Positions 25,194-33,151 of a stretch of DNA of 64,000 nt are shown here, piece by piece. Within the stretch, counting starts at the first letter, position 1; every line of letters begins with the position of its first letter. The translations under genes were made by a program, and so were the position numbers. Source of the DNA: Paraburkholderia sediminicola (lineage in GTDB: Bacteria > Pseudomonadota > Gammaproteobacteria > Burkholderiales > Burkholderiaceae); the NCBI RefSeq assembly GCF_902859805.1, contig NZ_CADIKC010000001.1, forward strand, positions 248,001 to 312,000, given 5' to 3'. A model generated the notes under the pieces. That model did no database searches. It was given only the letters and a program-made list of their open reading frames with translations, and was not told the origin of the DNA.

Positions 25194-25754
25194 CTACTGA
25201 CCGGCGCCACTCGCAGGAATAACCGAAGCCTGGTCACCCGCGAGGAGGAGCTGGGGAATCTGCGAGAAACTCCACGGGGCGATCCCGGTCGACCTGTCGA
25301 GAACCCACACAAGGTCGAACCGGTTCCCCGGCCATTCAGACGGACAGATTCCGTCTGAACCGAGAATTTCCCCCGCAATTGCTGGAATGTCCTCGTGTTG
25401 CCATGCTACGAGAACGATGCCGCCAGCTTCGGTGATTCGCTTCACCAGCTCATCCGTCTTCTCTTTCTTGATCGATGCATCGATGTTCATTCCCAGCCTG
25501 GCCGCGAGTGGTTGCAGCGTTTGCTGTGGACGCTTACTCGCGCTTCCCGACGCAAACAACCGCTGTGGCGTCGCGAGACCAGGCCGGCAGACCTGGCCCG
25601 GCGCTGGCGAGAAAATCCCTATCAGTGCGCCGGCGCGCTGCCACCCCTGAACGGTGAGCGCTTCGGGGTCGTTTTTGCCGTCAGGCGTTACACCGAGCAC
25701 ATTTCCTTCCGGCTTTTCCGCATGGCGCACTAACATGATTTTCGTTGTAGACAT
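25194..25754 (-). CDS. Histidine phosphatase superfamily protein
   Basis: The 186-residue protein opens with MSTTKIMLVRHAEKPEGN, the RHxE catalytic motif of the phosphoglycerate mutase/SixA branch (His11 as phosphoacceptor). A second conserved His occurs in VLVAWQHEDIP. The segment between them is short, closer to SixA-like or broad-specificity phosphatases than to PGAM. The ATG at 25754 is preferred over the longer frame from 25832. It is convergent with the exported-protein gene and 116 bases downstream of the phospholipase D-like gene on the same strand. Its substrate is unknown. Confidence 0.85.
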   Translation of the reverse strand: MSTTKIMLVRHAEKPEGNVLGVTPDGKNDPEALTVQGWQRAGALIGIFSPAPGQVCRPGLATPQRLFASGSASKRPQQTLQPLAARLGMNIDASIKKEKTDELVKRITEAGGIVLVAWQHEDIPAIAGEILGSDGICPSEWPGNRFDLVWVLDRSTGIAPWSFSQIPQLLLAGDQASVIPASGAGQ

Positions 25755-25870
25755 CGTCTGTTTCCCGAAATCACCGATGGCAAGTGGTACCGAACTTCCC
25801 CAGTTGCGGGCTGTGACGCCGAAGCACGGCACCTGGGCAACTGCATTGTTTGCGCCGCCCCATAAGACAC

Positions 25871-27607
25871 CTAACGTGCAAACAGCTGACGCTCGCTTTC
25901 ACGGATATCGTTCGGCGTGTAATACCTCGACCACCACTTTTCTCCGTCAAACTTGAGACGAAGCGGCTGTTGGGACGCCCCGGCTTTCTTAAGCGCTTCG
26001 GCGAAGGCGTAGTGGTCAACAAGCCGGATGCCTTCAATCGAAAAAGCCGTGGCAATCGCGCGGTCGTAGATAGCAAGGAGATTGTCACCGTTGCACTCTT
26101 CCCCATCCTCCGCCAGATTCGACGAACCACAGAAAACGACCGGATTTGTCCCGTTGAAATCGACGACGACGAATTTGTGGTGAACGATATGTGAAGCCGC
26201 TCCGGTCACCTCGCGCTCCCTCGCAAATGGTAGAGGAAAGGTCTCGGGGTTCGCCTTCGAGTATACAAGTTCTCCGCCCTTTGAAGACGGCGTGTAAACC
26301 GTCGTACCGTTGACAGTGTCGTCTTCGGGATCGACAGAGTCCGAGATGCCATAGGAGAAAACGTTGCGATCGGCATGCAGATCGGACAGCGCCTTCAGTA
26401 CTTCACCTTTGCCATTCAGGTCCATCACGGCGAAGATGACCGAACTTTCAGCGCCCTTGATCGCACCCAATACTCTCTTCAGCCCGACATCGGGAACCTT
26501 GTGAGGAGCAAACGAGAAAACGAGAGACGGCATGCCCGATTCGTTGATCGGAAATTCCTTCATCGAAATCTCGTCCGAGTAAAACTTTGGTGCGGCCAGT
26601 TCATCTTTCAACGCAGTATTGAACGCGGTTTCATACTGCCCGGCGACTTTCGCATTGTCGAACACAACAACGTGATTGGCATTGACGTAGAGACCTGTGA
26701 TGGAAAAATTGGTTGATCCGGTCAGGACCTTGACTGGCGCGCCATCGACCTTCTTGATCAACACCTTGTTGTGCTGGAAGCGTTTGAACTTGCCGCGCAT
26801 AAAACCGCTTTTCATTCCAGCAGGCGCCAGATTCTGGATTTTTTCAAAGGCCAGTGCAGCAACAGTCCCGTCCGCGTGCTCCTTTGAGTTGTCCGCCAGC
26901 AGTCTGAGTTTTCCCGCTTGGGCCAACTGGGCAAACGCCTCGATGATCTGCGGTTCATTGAGGTCGTAGACAAATGCATCCAGCGTTGCCCCGTCCTCAC
27001 TGTGACATTCAGTCAGGAAATCGTCGATGGCCTGTCGCGCATGTCCCCCGAGCCATGCCCATTGGTTGAGATAGGGCGCCGGATCGAAATCCCAGTTCGC
27101 TGCTGTCACGTGCGGCTGGAAGGGTTTATCGTCAAACTTGTCCGCATACGCCTGAGACGACAGATAGCCGCGAGTAAACGCCACCTCGATATTACCTTCC
27201 TGGAATGGGCCGACATCTATTGTCAACTGGACGGTCTGGTCGTTCGTCAACTCCGCCGACTGGTCGCGAACGAAGCGCTTGACGACAACCTCGTAACAGA
27301 ACGTTCCACTGGTCCCATCCGCCGGGAAATCCAGCCACCAGAATTTCTGGAACGGAGCAACGTCCGAGGAGAAGAACTTCCCCTTGTCGGCCCCCGCCCG
27401 ATTCGTATAAGCACCGTCAAATGAAAGCCGGTTACCTAGCCAGGTCCAATCCCCCGAATTGCCCACTCGACGTCGAATGGCGAACCCGGCAAGCTTTGCA
27501 GTCAAGTGGTCGTTCAGGTCAAACGCGAGCATTACGCACCGGTCTCCGGTATACGCCTTGACTGTGAACCCATTTGACGTCGCCGTCGCGGCAAATATTT
27601 TAGTCAC
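25871..27607 (-). CDS. Phospholipase D-like protein with two HKD regions, one degenerate
   Basis: The 578-residue protein has two PLD repeats. The second is canonical: HHKFVVVD at about residue 478, followed by VFCGSSNLAEDGEECNGDN. The first, HNKVLIKKVD at about residue 278 and then TGSTNFSITG, has Lys where the Asp of HxKxxxxD belongs and Asp two residues later. The N-terminal 190 or so residues are a separate beta-rich domain of unknown type. No signal peptide is seen. The start is a GTG with GAGGAGG upstream; an ATG two bases outside the frame leads straight to a stop. It could act on phospholipids or nucleic acids. No T6SS or toxin-immunity partner is evident. Confidence 0.85.
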   Translation of the reverse strand: MTKIFAATATSNGFTVKAYTGDRCVMLAFDLNDHLTAKLAGFAIRRRVGNSGDWTWLGNRLSFDGAYTNRAGADKGKFFSSDVAPFQKFWWLDFPADGTSGTFCYEVVVKRFVRDQSAELTNDQTVQLTIDVGPFQEGNIEVAFTRGYLSSQAYADKFDDKPFQPHVTAANWDFDPAPYLNQWAWLGGHARQAIDDFLTECHSEDGATLDAFVYDLNEPQIIEAFAQLAQAGKLRLLADNSKEHADGTVAALAFEKIQNLAPAGMKSGFMRGKFKRFQHNKVLIKKVDGAPVKVLTGSTNFSITGLYVNANHVVVFDNAKVAGQYETAFNTALKDELAAPKFYSDEISMKEFPINESGMPSLVFSFAPHKVPDVGLKRVLGAIKGAESSVIFAVMDLNGKGEVLKALSDLHADRNVFSYGISDSVDPEDDTVNGTTVYTPSSKGGELVYSKANPETFPLPFAREREVTGAASHIVHHKFVVVDFNGTNPVVFCGSSNLAEDGEECNGDNLLAIYDRAIATAFSIEGIRLVDHYAFAEALKKAGASQQPLRLKFDGEKWWSRYYTPNDIRESERQLFAR

Positions 27608-28442
27608 ATCGCCTCCTCAATTTAGTATGCATTCCAAACTTAACTTCCGACGCAGCGAAGAATGAAGGCATTGATACGTTTTCTGCGAAGGGCGCACTTT
27701 TGAACCTGATTCACCATGAATCAAGGAACCAAAACGGGTCGATACGGGTTCCCGCAGATGCGATACGCTGCGTGGCCGTGTTCGATGTACTGTTAAAGCT
27801 GCATGTTCCCGAGTGGGAGCGAAAGATGTCTGAAATCGCGAACGACAGAGCTCAAGTCAGAGGCCAGAAGCGCTATCACGCTTGCGCATCGAAAAGTCTT
27901 TCTACCTTGCCTATGTGAAGGGCGTGTGTCGATCCTACGAACATATACGCCATTTACCGTTTGCCGAAGCTGGTGTGGCGACGATTGCAAGATCTTGGCG
28001 GGTTGGCACTAGAACAGTGTTATTCGAAATGAATATATTTAGGTTCACGAAGCACTCCACTAAACGCCGTGTGTTTCGTTCATACCCGTATTCCGTATCT
28101 CGCTGGTGCACAGTAACGACTGCACGAGCGCAAGAGCCACGGTGAGCGCAACGCCCTATGACGAAGTAGACATCGCGGTACTGGAGGCGACGGAGACACT
28201 TCTCCCGGAGGAGGTCTATTTTCGCCACCGATCCTCCCCTTCCAACCCCACATTCGTGCATTCCAAAGTTCACGACGGATGGAAATGTCTGGGACAACGA
28301 AGTCTCATAATTGTTGGCAAGATGCGCGCGATACCCAGGACAGGTTTATTTGTCCGACCCTCAGACCCGGGCCGAACGATTTTTCCACTAATCAATAGGT
28401 ACCGAGAAGATCCATCACACGGTTCGTTTGCAGGTCACCATC
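27608..28442. other. 835-base region without a convincing gene
   Basis: Several open frames of 60-170 codons exist on both strands, but none has a matching ribosome site, family motif or GC3 pattern of a real gene. The stretch is less GC-rich than its surroundings up to about 28.4 kb. It may be the eroded edge of the acquired block. The promoter of the DHA2 exporter should lie in its last 100 bases. Confidence 0.6.
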
Positions 28443-30011
28443 ATGAACTCTTCCAATACCGCCATCTCGCCAGCCCTCGGCCGCGTCCTTGCGACCGTCA
28501 GCATCGGCTTCGTGGTCACGCAGCTCGACGTGACCATCGTCAACATCGCGTTGCCGAAGATCGGCGCGGATCTGCATGCGGATGTCGCGGGCCTGCAATG
28601 GGTCGTTGACGCGTACACGCTCGCGTTCGCCGTGCTGATGCTTTCGGCGGGCGCGCTCGGGGACCGGCTCGGCACACGGCGTATGTATGCTGTCGGCATC
28701 GTGCTGTTTGCGCTCGCGTCGCTCGCCTGCGGACTCGCGCTCGATGCCACCATGCTGGTCGCCGCGCGCGCCGTGCAAGGCATCGGCGCCGCTGCCATGC
28801 TGCCGAACTCGCTGGCGCTGCTCAATCAGTCATACGGCCACGATCCGAAGCTCCGGGCACGTGCGGTCGGGCTGTGGACGGCCGCAGGCGCGATTGCAAT
28901 CGCGGCTGGACCTGTGGTCGGTGGCGTGCTGATTGCGGCGTTCGGCTGGCGCAGCATCTTTCTCGTCAATCTGCCGATTTGCGTAGCCGGGTTGCTAGCG
29001 ACTTTGCTTTGGGTGCCACAATCCGGGGCCGCGCGGAAAAACGCGCAAGCAGCGGCTCGGTCTCCTGCTGCGGCCGCGACTGGGACTCGCACAGGGACTG
29101 GAACAACAGCAGCCACTGGCGCGAGAACTGCGGATGGTGTTACAACACCGACATCCGCCGCGGCTGCAGCAATCCCGCGTGGTATCGATCTGAGCGGCCA
29201 GGCCCTTGCGATCGTCGCACTCACCGCGTTCGTCGCCGCTGTGATCGAATGGCGGCCGTTGGGGCTGAGCCATCCGCTGGTCGCCGGCGGCTTCATCCTC
29301 GCGCTGATCGCGGCCGGTGCCTTTATCGTCGTGGAATCGCGTGTCGCGGCGCCAATGCTGCCGCTCACGCTATTCAGCAAGCGCACCTTCAATGCGGCGG
29401 TGCTGTTCGGCATTTGCGTGAATCTGACGTACTACGGCATGGTGTTCGTGCTGAGTCTGTACTTGCAGCGCGTACGCGGCTATACCCCGCTGCAGGCGGG
29501 TCTCGCGTTCCTGCCGTTGACGGGCGGCTTCCTGCTCTCGAACGTGGCGAGCGGCTGGGTGGTCGGGCGCTTTGGCGTACGAGTGCCGATGATCGCCGGC
29601 GCAATCACTGCGGGACTCGGCTACGGTCTGCTGCATTTCGTCGACGCGTCTACGCCGCTCATCGGCTTGCTGCTGCCATTCCTGCTGATTCCGTCCGGCA
29701 TGGGTCTCGCGGTGCCGGCGATGACAACCGCCGTGCTGGCTTCCGTCGAGGCACAGCGCGCCGGCACTGCGTCTGCCGTGCTGAATACCGCCAGGCAAGC
29801 AGGCGGTGCGGTGGGTGTGGCTGCCTTCGGCGCGTTGGCAAGCGGCGCGGCTGCCACGCAGATCGTCGCGGGAATGCAGACTGCAACGGCCATCTCGGTC
29901 GGTTTGCTGGTGGTCGGCGGCGTAATGGGCTGCCTTGTCCATCCCGAGCCGCACGCGTCGAGCGCCAGACCGCACAAAACTGGCACCCGGCGAGTTCATG
30001 AATCGCGCTGA
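28443..30011 (+). CDS. DHA2-family MFS drug exporter (EmrB/QacA-like, 14 TM)
   Basis: The 522-residue transporter shows DHA2 hallmarks: VVTQLDVTIVNIALPKIG in helix 1, LQWVVDAYTLAFAVLMLSAG, GDRLGTRRMY between helices 2 and 3, and RAVQGIGAAAMLPNSLALL with the antiporter motif WTAAGAIAIAAGPVVGG. Residues about 195-240 are an Ala/Thr/Gly-rich linker (ATGTRTGTGTTAATGART) longer than usual between helices 6 and 7. The ATG at 28443 gives the standard N-terminus; an in-frame TTG at 28428 is unlikely. Proton-driven export of hydrophobic or aromatic compounds is the family role; the substrate is unknown. It is convergent with the next gene. Confidence 0.88.
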   Translation: MNSSNTAISPALGRVLATVSIGFVVTQLDVTIVNIALPKIGADLHADVAGLQWVVDAYTLAFAVLMLSAGALGDRLGTRRMYAVGIVLFALASLACGLALDATMLVAARAVQGIGAAAMLPNSLALLNQSYGHDPKLRARAVGLWTAAGAIAIAAGPVVGGVLIAAFGWRSIFLVNLPICVAGLLATLLWVPQSGAARKNAQAAARSPAAAATGTRTGTGTTAATGARTADGVTTPTSAAAAAIPRGIDLSGQALAIVALTAFVAAVIEWRPLGLSHPLVAGGFILALIAAGAFIVVESRVAAPMLPLTLFSKRTFNAAVLFGICVNLTYYGMVFVLSLYLQRVRGYTPLQAGLAFLPLTGGFLLSNVASGWVVGRFGVRVPMIAGAITAGLGYGLLHFVDASTPLIGLLLPFLLIPSGMGLAVPAMTTAVLASVEAQRAGTASAVLNTARQAGGAVGVAAFGALASGAAATQIVAGMQTATAISVGLLVVGGVMGCLVHPEPHASSARPHKTGTRRVHESR

Positions 30012-30066
30012 TCCTCACTTCAGCTTATCAGCGCGGCTCCGCAAATCGCGGTGCCGCCCCGCGGAC

Positions 30067-30339
30067 TTACAGCGGCGCTTCCTGAATCGTGCCGGTGTCG
30101 ATCGCGCGTTCGATCAGCCCTTCGTTCTGCGCCTTGGTGATCGCATCGGCAATCAGCTTTTCCGGCTGTTCGATTTCGGCCTTGATTGTGCTGATAAGAC
30201 CCGATGCATCCAGAACCACCAATGTTTTCGCCGAATCGGCAAGGCTGATGATGACGCGATGCGGCGTAGGCCCTTCGCCGAGACTTGCGCATAACTGCGT
30301 AACCTTGCCGCCAATGGTTTGCTCAAAACTTTGGATCAT
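30067..30339 (-). CDS. Conserved hypothetical protein
   Basis: A 90-residue soluble protein with an alternating strand-helix pattern (HRVIISLADSAKTLVVLDAS, then IEQPEKLIADAITKAQNE). GGGAGC precedes the ATG. It has no signal peptide and no motif I can name. It lies 64 bases downstream of the DoxX-like gene on the same strand. Confidence 0.7.
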   Translation of the reverse strand: MIQSFEQTIGGKVTQLCASLGEGPTPHRVIISLADSAKTLVVLDASGLISTIKAEIEQPEKLIADAITKAQNEGLIERAIDTGTIQEAPL

Positions 30340-30403
30340 TATTTGCTCCCTTGGTTACAGCCACAATCACAAGCGACCTGCACAGACTACCTCAATTGCA
30401 CGA

Positions 30404-30835
30404 TCACAGATTCAGCCCGCCGCGTGGCGAGCGTGCGCCGTCGATACTGATTCGGCCCGCTCCGGTCACGAACAGCAGCAGGAAACCACCCGCGATACCG
30501 ATGTTTTTCCAGAAGTGAATCACCATATCGCGTTGCAAGGCGGGATCGGTAACATTCCAGAAATCGTGGCCCAGCACTGCGGTTGCCACCGTGTAGACGG
30601 CCATGATGAGCGCGAGCGGGCGAATCTTGAAGCCGACGATCAGCAGCAGGCCACCGAGTGCCTCGACCGCCGTTGCAACCGGTGCGGCGACCTGAACGAG
30701 CGGCACACCCTTCGAATTCAGGTAGCCGACAAAGCCCGCATAGCCCAGCAGTTTCATCACACCGCCCCATAAAAACAGCACGGCAAGGGCAATACGCGCG
30801 ATGAGGATGACGCCGGAATCGACGGGACGCGTCAT
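30404..30835 (-). CDS. DoxX family membrane protein
   Basis: The 143-residue protein has four predicted membrane helices: VILIARIALAVLFLWGGVMK, APVATAVEALGGLLLIVG, LALIMAVYTVATAVLG and IGIAGGFLLLFVTGAG. This is the DoxX/YphA pattern, with the helix-1 GGxMKL motif and the short HFWKNIGIAGGF segment. DoxX-family members are inner-membrane proteins, some linked to thiosulfate:quinone oxidoreductase or oxidative stress. No DoxD partner or sulfur gene is adjacent. The ATG at 30835 is chosen because the upstream extension is not membrane-like. Confidence 0.86.
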   Translation of the reverse strand: MTRPVDSGVILIARIALAVLFLWGGVMKLLGYAGFVGYLNSKGVPLVQVAAPVATAVEALGGLLLIVGFKIRPLALIMAVYTVATAVLGHDFWNVTDPALQRDMVIHFWKNIGIAGGFLLLFVTGAGRISIDGARSPRGGLNL

Positions 30836-31045
30836 GAGGGGCTCCTGTAAATGAATAAGCAGCAGACCCGGCCAGACGGCCGCAGTTCCCCACTTTGCAC
30901 CTGAGAATAGGCGCACTGCCCGCCTTTTCCAAGCGTGGGCCGGCATGAACGGCGCAATCCGCGCCGTCTCAACGGAAGGGAAAAGGTGTCCGAGCGCCCT
31001 GCGGGTGCCTGACCGTGCACGCCACGAAAAGTATCGCCGCCGTGC

Positions 31046-31453
31046 CTAAGCGCGGGGATACGTCGCGACCTCGATCAGATTGCCATCGGGATCGCGGCAA
31101 TACACCGAGGTCATCTTGCCGCGCGCGCCGTCGCGTTCAACCGGACCAGCCTCTATCTCGACACCCTGAGCGAGCCAGTGAGCTTTGACCTCAGCGGGAC
31201 TCGTGGTGGTGACAAAACACAGATCGGCGCTGCCCGGCACCGGCTCGCGCCCGGTGAACCACGCGACCGTGTCGGCATCCGCGGGACGCAGGTTGATCTT
31301 CTGATTGCCGTACGTCATCGCCACGCGCATGCCGCTGCGCGACTCGAACTCGGTACGCCGCATGCCGAGCATGCGTGCGTACCAGGCCGCGCTGGCTTCC
31401 ACGTCGGCGACATTCAGAACGAGATGATCGAGACTGTCTATCGAGAAGCTCAT
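31046..31453 (-). CDS. VOC (glyoxalase/bleomycin resistance) superfamily protein
   Basis: A 135-residue single-module VOC protein with LDHLVLNVADVEASAAWYAR at the N-terminus, a metal-ligand His in the first strand (DHLVL), and YCRDPDGNLIEVATY at the C-terminus, carrying the Glu ligand. This resembles the virulence-protein/dioxygenase-like subgroup. It probably works as a dimer. The reaction is not predictable from the fold. It lies upstream of the DoxX gene and downstream of the FucU/RbsD gene, all on the same strand. Confidence 0.86.
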   Translation of the reverse strand: MSFSIDSLDHLVLNVADVEASAAWYARMLGMRRTEFESRSGMRVAMTYGNQKINLRPADADTVAWFTGREPVPGSADLCFVTTTSPAEVKAHWLAQGVEIEAGPVERDGARGKMTSVYCRDPDGNLIEVATYPRA

Positions 31454-31470
31454 GGGTTTTGTCGCCGTCG

Positions 31471-31510
31471 TGGGGTGCTGCGAAGTGCTATGAGGTGCTG
31501 TGAGGTGCTA
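31471..31510. repeat. Four imperfect 10-bp tandem repeats
   Basis: Four consecutive 10-base units of the form TGAGGTGCT(G/A) (31471-31480, 31481-31490, 31491-31500, 31501-31510) fill the space between the VOC gene and the end of the RbsD/FucU gene. The last unit overlaps that gene's stop codon. Confidence 0.9.
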
Positions 31511-31972
31511 CTGCTGAGGCGCATCCGGCGCGAGCAAAACACCCTTCGTAAAAACGAAGCAGCCGTAACCGCGCTCTTCGCCGGTAGCGATCACGCAATA
31601 GGCTTTGCGCGCCCGCTCATAGAAAGCGAAACGTTCGACCGAAGCGAACGGCACCTCGCGCCCTTCCGCTGCATTGATCTCGATCTGCACTTCGCGCTGA
31701 ACGGCCGGAATGGTATTCGGCTCACCGACCACTTCCATACGCGACGCAGGACGCTCGATGAATGTATCCAGCGGCATCACCGACAGAATCGCGCGAATGG
31801 CACGCGGCGCGTTCACGCCATCGAGGCGCAGCAGCTTGCCCAGCACCGTCTCCTGCGCGACGGACGCGCCCGGAAAGTTGGCGTCGCAAACCACCAGTTC
31901 GTCGCCATGCCCCATCGAGCGTAGCGCATGCAGCACGTCGGCATTCAGCAGCGGGTCCAGATTCTTCAGCAC
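31508..31972 (-). CDS. RbsD/FucU family protein (sugar mutarotase)
   Basis: The 154-residue protein matches the FucU/RbsD fold. It starts LKNLDPLLNADVLHALRSMG and continues HGDELVVCDANFPG, where the His and Asp belong to the active site. It ends with GERRGYGCFVFTKGVL-like sequence, typical of fucose mutarotases. These enzymes interconvert alpha and beta anomers of L-fucose or D-ribose. The start is a GTG at 31972 with AAGGAG upstream, giving the usual family length; the longer frame is spurious. No fucose or ribose transport genes are adjacent. Confidence 0.87.
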   Translation of the reverse strand: MLKNLDPLLNADVLHALRSMGHGDELVVCDANFPGASVAQETVLGKLLRLDGVNAPRAIRAILSVMPLDTFIERPASRMEVVGEPNTIPAVQREVQIEINAAEGREVPFASVERFAFYERARKAYCVIATGEERGYGCFVFTKGVLLAPDAPQQ

Positions 31973-32093
31973 GGTGTCTCCTTGAGGGTCGATTGGCCGC
32001 CAGCCACCCGGGATCGAGCGGATCGTCCTTGTGGCGCGTCGCGATCGATTGTAGCAAGACCGTGGCGCACGGTCCGTTGCCCGCGGCTCACCG

Positions 32094-32354
32094 TCAATCC
32101 GCCTTTCCACACGATGCGGCGAGCGGCATTCCGTGGCACTGCCACCGTAGCCATCCGACCAACGCGAGCAGCACGAGACCCACGCCGCCTAGCACCGGTT
32201 CGCGCCAGGCCAGCAACGCCGTGAAGGTGAACGCTCGCGCGCCGGCCAGCAGAGCGAAACCGGCGATCGCGCTGGAAAGCGCATCGACGGCGCCCGACAG
32301 GCGCGCGACCGTGAGGACAGTACCGGGAGCCGTGACGGCAACGGACTCGTGCAT
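32094..32354 (-). CDS. Small hydrophobic protein, probably membrane-bound
   Basis: The 86-residue protein has two hydrophobic stretches (ALSSAIAGFALLAGARAFTF and VLGGVGLVLLALVGWLRW) and a cysteine-containing tail (WQCHGMPLAASCGKAD). It has no family I recognise. It follows the NTF2-like gene with a 26-base gap, so the two are likely co-transcribed and may be controlled by the divergent XRE regulator. Confidence 0.62.
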   Translation of the reverse strand: MHESVAVTAPGTVLTVARLSGAVDALSSAIAGFALLAGARAFTFTALLAWREPVLGGVGLVLLALVGWLRWQCHGMPLAASCGKAD

Positions 32355-32380
32355 GATCGTCTCCGTAAAAAGTGGTGTGG

Positions 32381-32749
32381 TCAGGTAGCGGCAGGAATCT
32401 GGTCGAGGAAACCGGTCACCGCCTGCAGGCGGCCGTGCGCGTCGAGCACGCCGAAGTCGGATCCCTTGACGATTGCCTCGCCGGCCGGCGTGGTGAGTGC
32501 CCACGAAAAGCGCAGGCGGTTCGCGAAACCGTCGACTTCCGTCGTGCGGTGAAACGTGTGATGGGGGAAGCGTTCATGCACGGCACGGATCATCGCGTCG
32601 ATGCCGTCATGGCCCGCGCCTGCCAGCAGCGGATCGCGATAGTCGGCATCGGCAGTCCATGTCGCGGCGATCAGTTCGCGGCGGCGCACTGCATCGGTTT
32701 CATTCCATGCGTCGAAATAACGGTCGATCAGATCGGTATGCGCATTCAT
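32381..32749 (-). CDS. NTF2-like/SnoaL-type small protein
   Basis: A 122-residue alpha+beta-cone protein with the SnoaL/NTF2-like pattern: DLIDRYFDAWNETDAVRRRE, LIAATWTADADYRDPLLAGA, GIDAMIRAVHERFPHHTFHR, FSWALTTPAGEAIVKGSDFG. Members serve as small isomerases, hydrolases or ligand-binding proteins. The ATG at 32749 has AAGGAG upstream. It is divergent from an XRE regulator whose promoter region has a perfect palindrome; regulator and target pairs of this type are common in Burkholderia (recalled, not verified). Confidence 0.84.
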   Translation of the reverse strand: MNAHTDLIDRYFDAWNETDAVRRRELIAATWTADADYRDPLLAGAGHDGIDAMIRAVHERFPHHTFHRTTEVDGFANRLRFSWALTTPAGEAIVKGSDFGVLDAHGRLQAVTGFLDQIPAAT

Positions 32750-33151
32750 CTCAGACTCCTTGATTGGCATGACTGAGCACTACGCTCGGCAGACACGTTG
32801 TATGCGGCGGGCTCGGAATGAAGATTGACGGCTGGAGCGCAGCGCGTCGATTACGTGGGAGGTAAGCATCTGGATGCACCGGCTTGAGGAACTGCGCCTT
32901 TTTGTCCACCGGATCGGCCGTCCGGCTGAATCGTCACCAGCTGCGTCAGTCGTTAACCTCAAGGTTGGGGGGTGCGCAGCGTTGATTCGCGCCTGGCGTG
33001 CCGCAGCCTAGGGCAACGTCCTGAATGAGCTACGCATTCAAGGGTGCTCCTACGCTTTCTCGGATATTCCCGGGTATTGCGGTGCATTTCCGGGTATTCC
33101 ATTACCTGTCAGGTAATGGATCGCTAACGCGCTTTGGCTATCATCGGCAAC
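32750..33151. other. Divergent gap between the NTF2-like gene and the XRE regulator
   Basis: 402 bases without a convincing gene. Near its right end the word CGGGTATT(C/G)C is repeated (33071-33080 and 33091-33100), immediately before the palindrome described separately. A short frame at 33025-33447 overlaps the regulator gene and is a shadow. Confidence 0.55.
33098..33120. promoter_or_regulatory. Perfect 23-base palindrome, candidate operator of the XRE regulator
   Basis: TCCATTACCTG and CAGGTAATGGA are exact 11-base arms around one central T. The site ends 31 bases before the regulator's ATG and faces the divergent NTF2-like gene, which fits autoregulation and control of the neighbour. Confidence 0.72.

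Noticed and set aside
20000-28442. Prophage or integrative element
   Set aside because: No integrase, transposase, tRNA attachment site or flanking direct repeat was seen; only composition suggests transfer.
28106-28609. 167-codon plus-strand frame before the DHA2 exporter
   Set aside because: No ribosome site or family signature, and its end overlaps the exporter gene out of frame.
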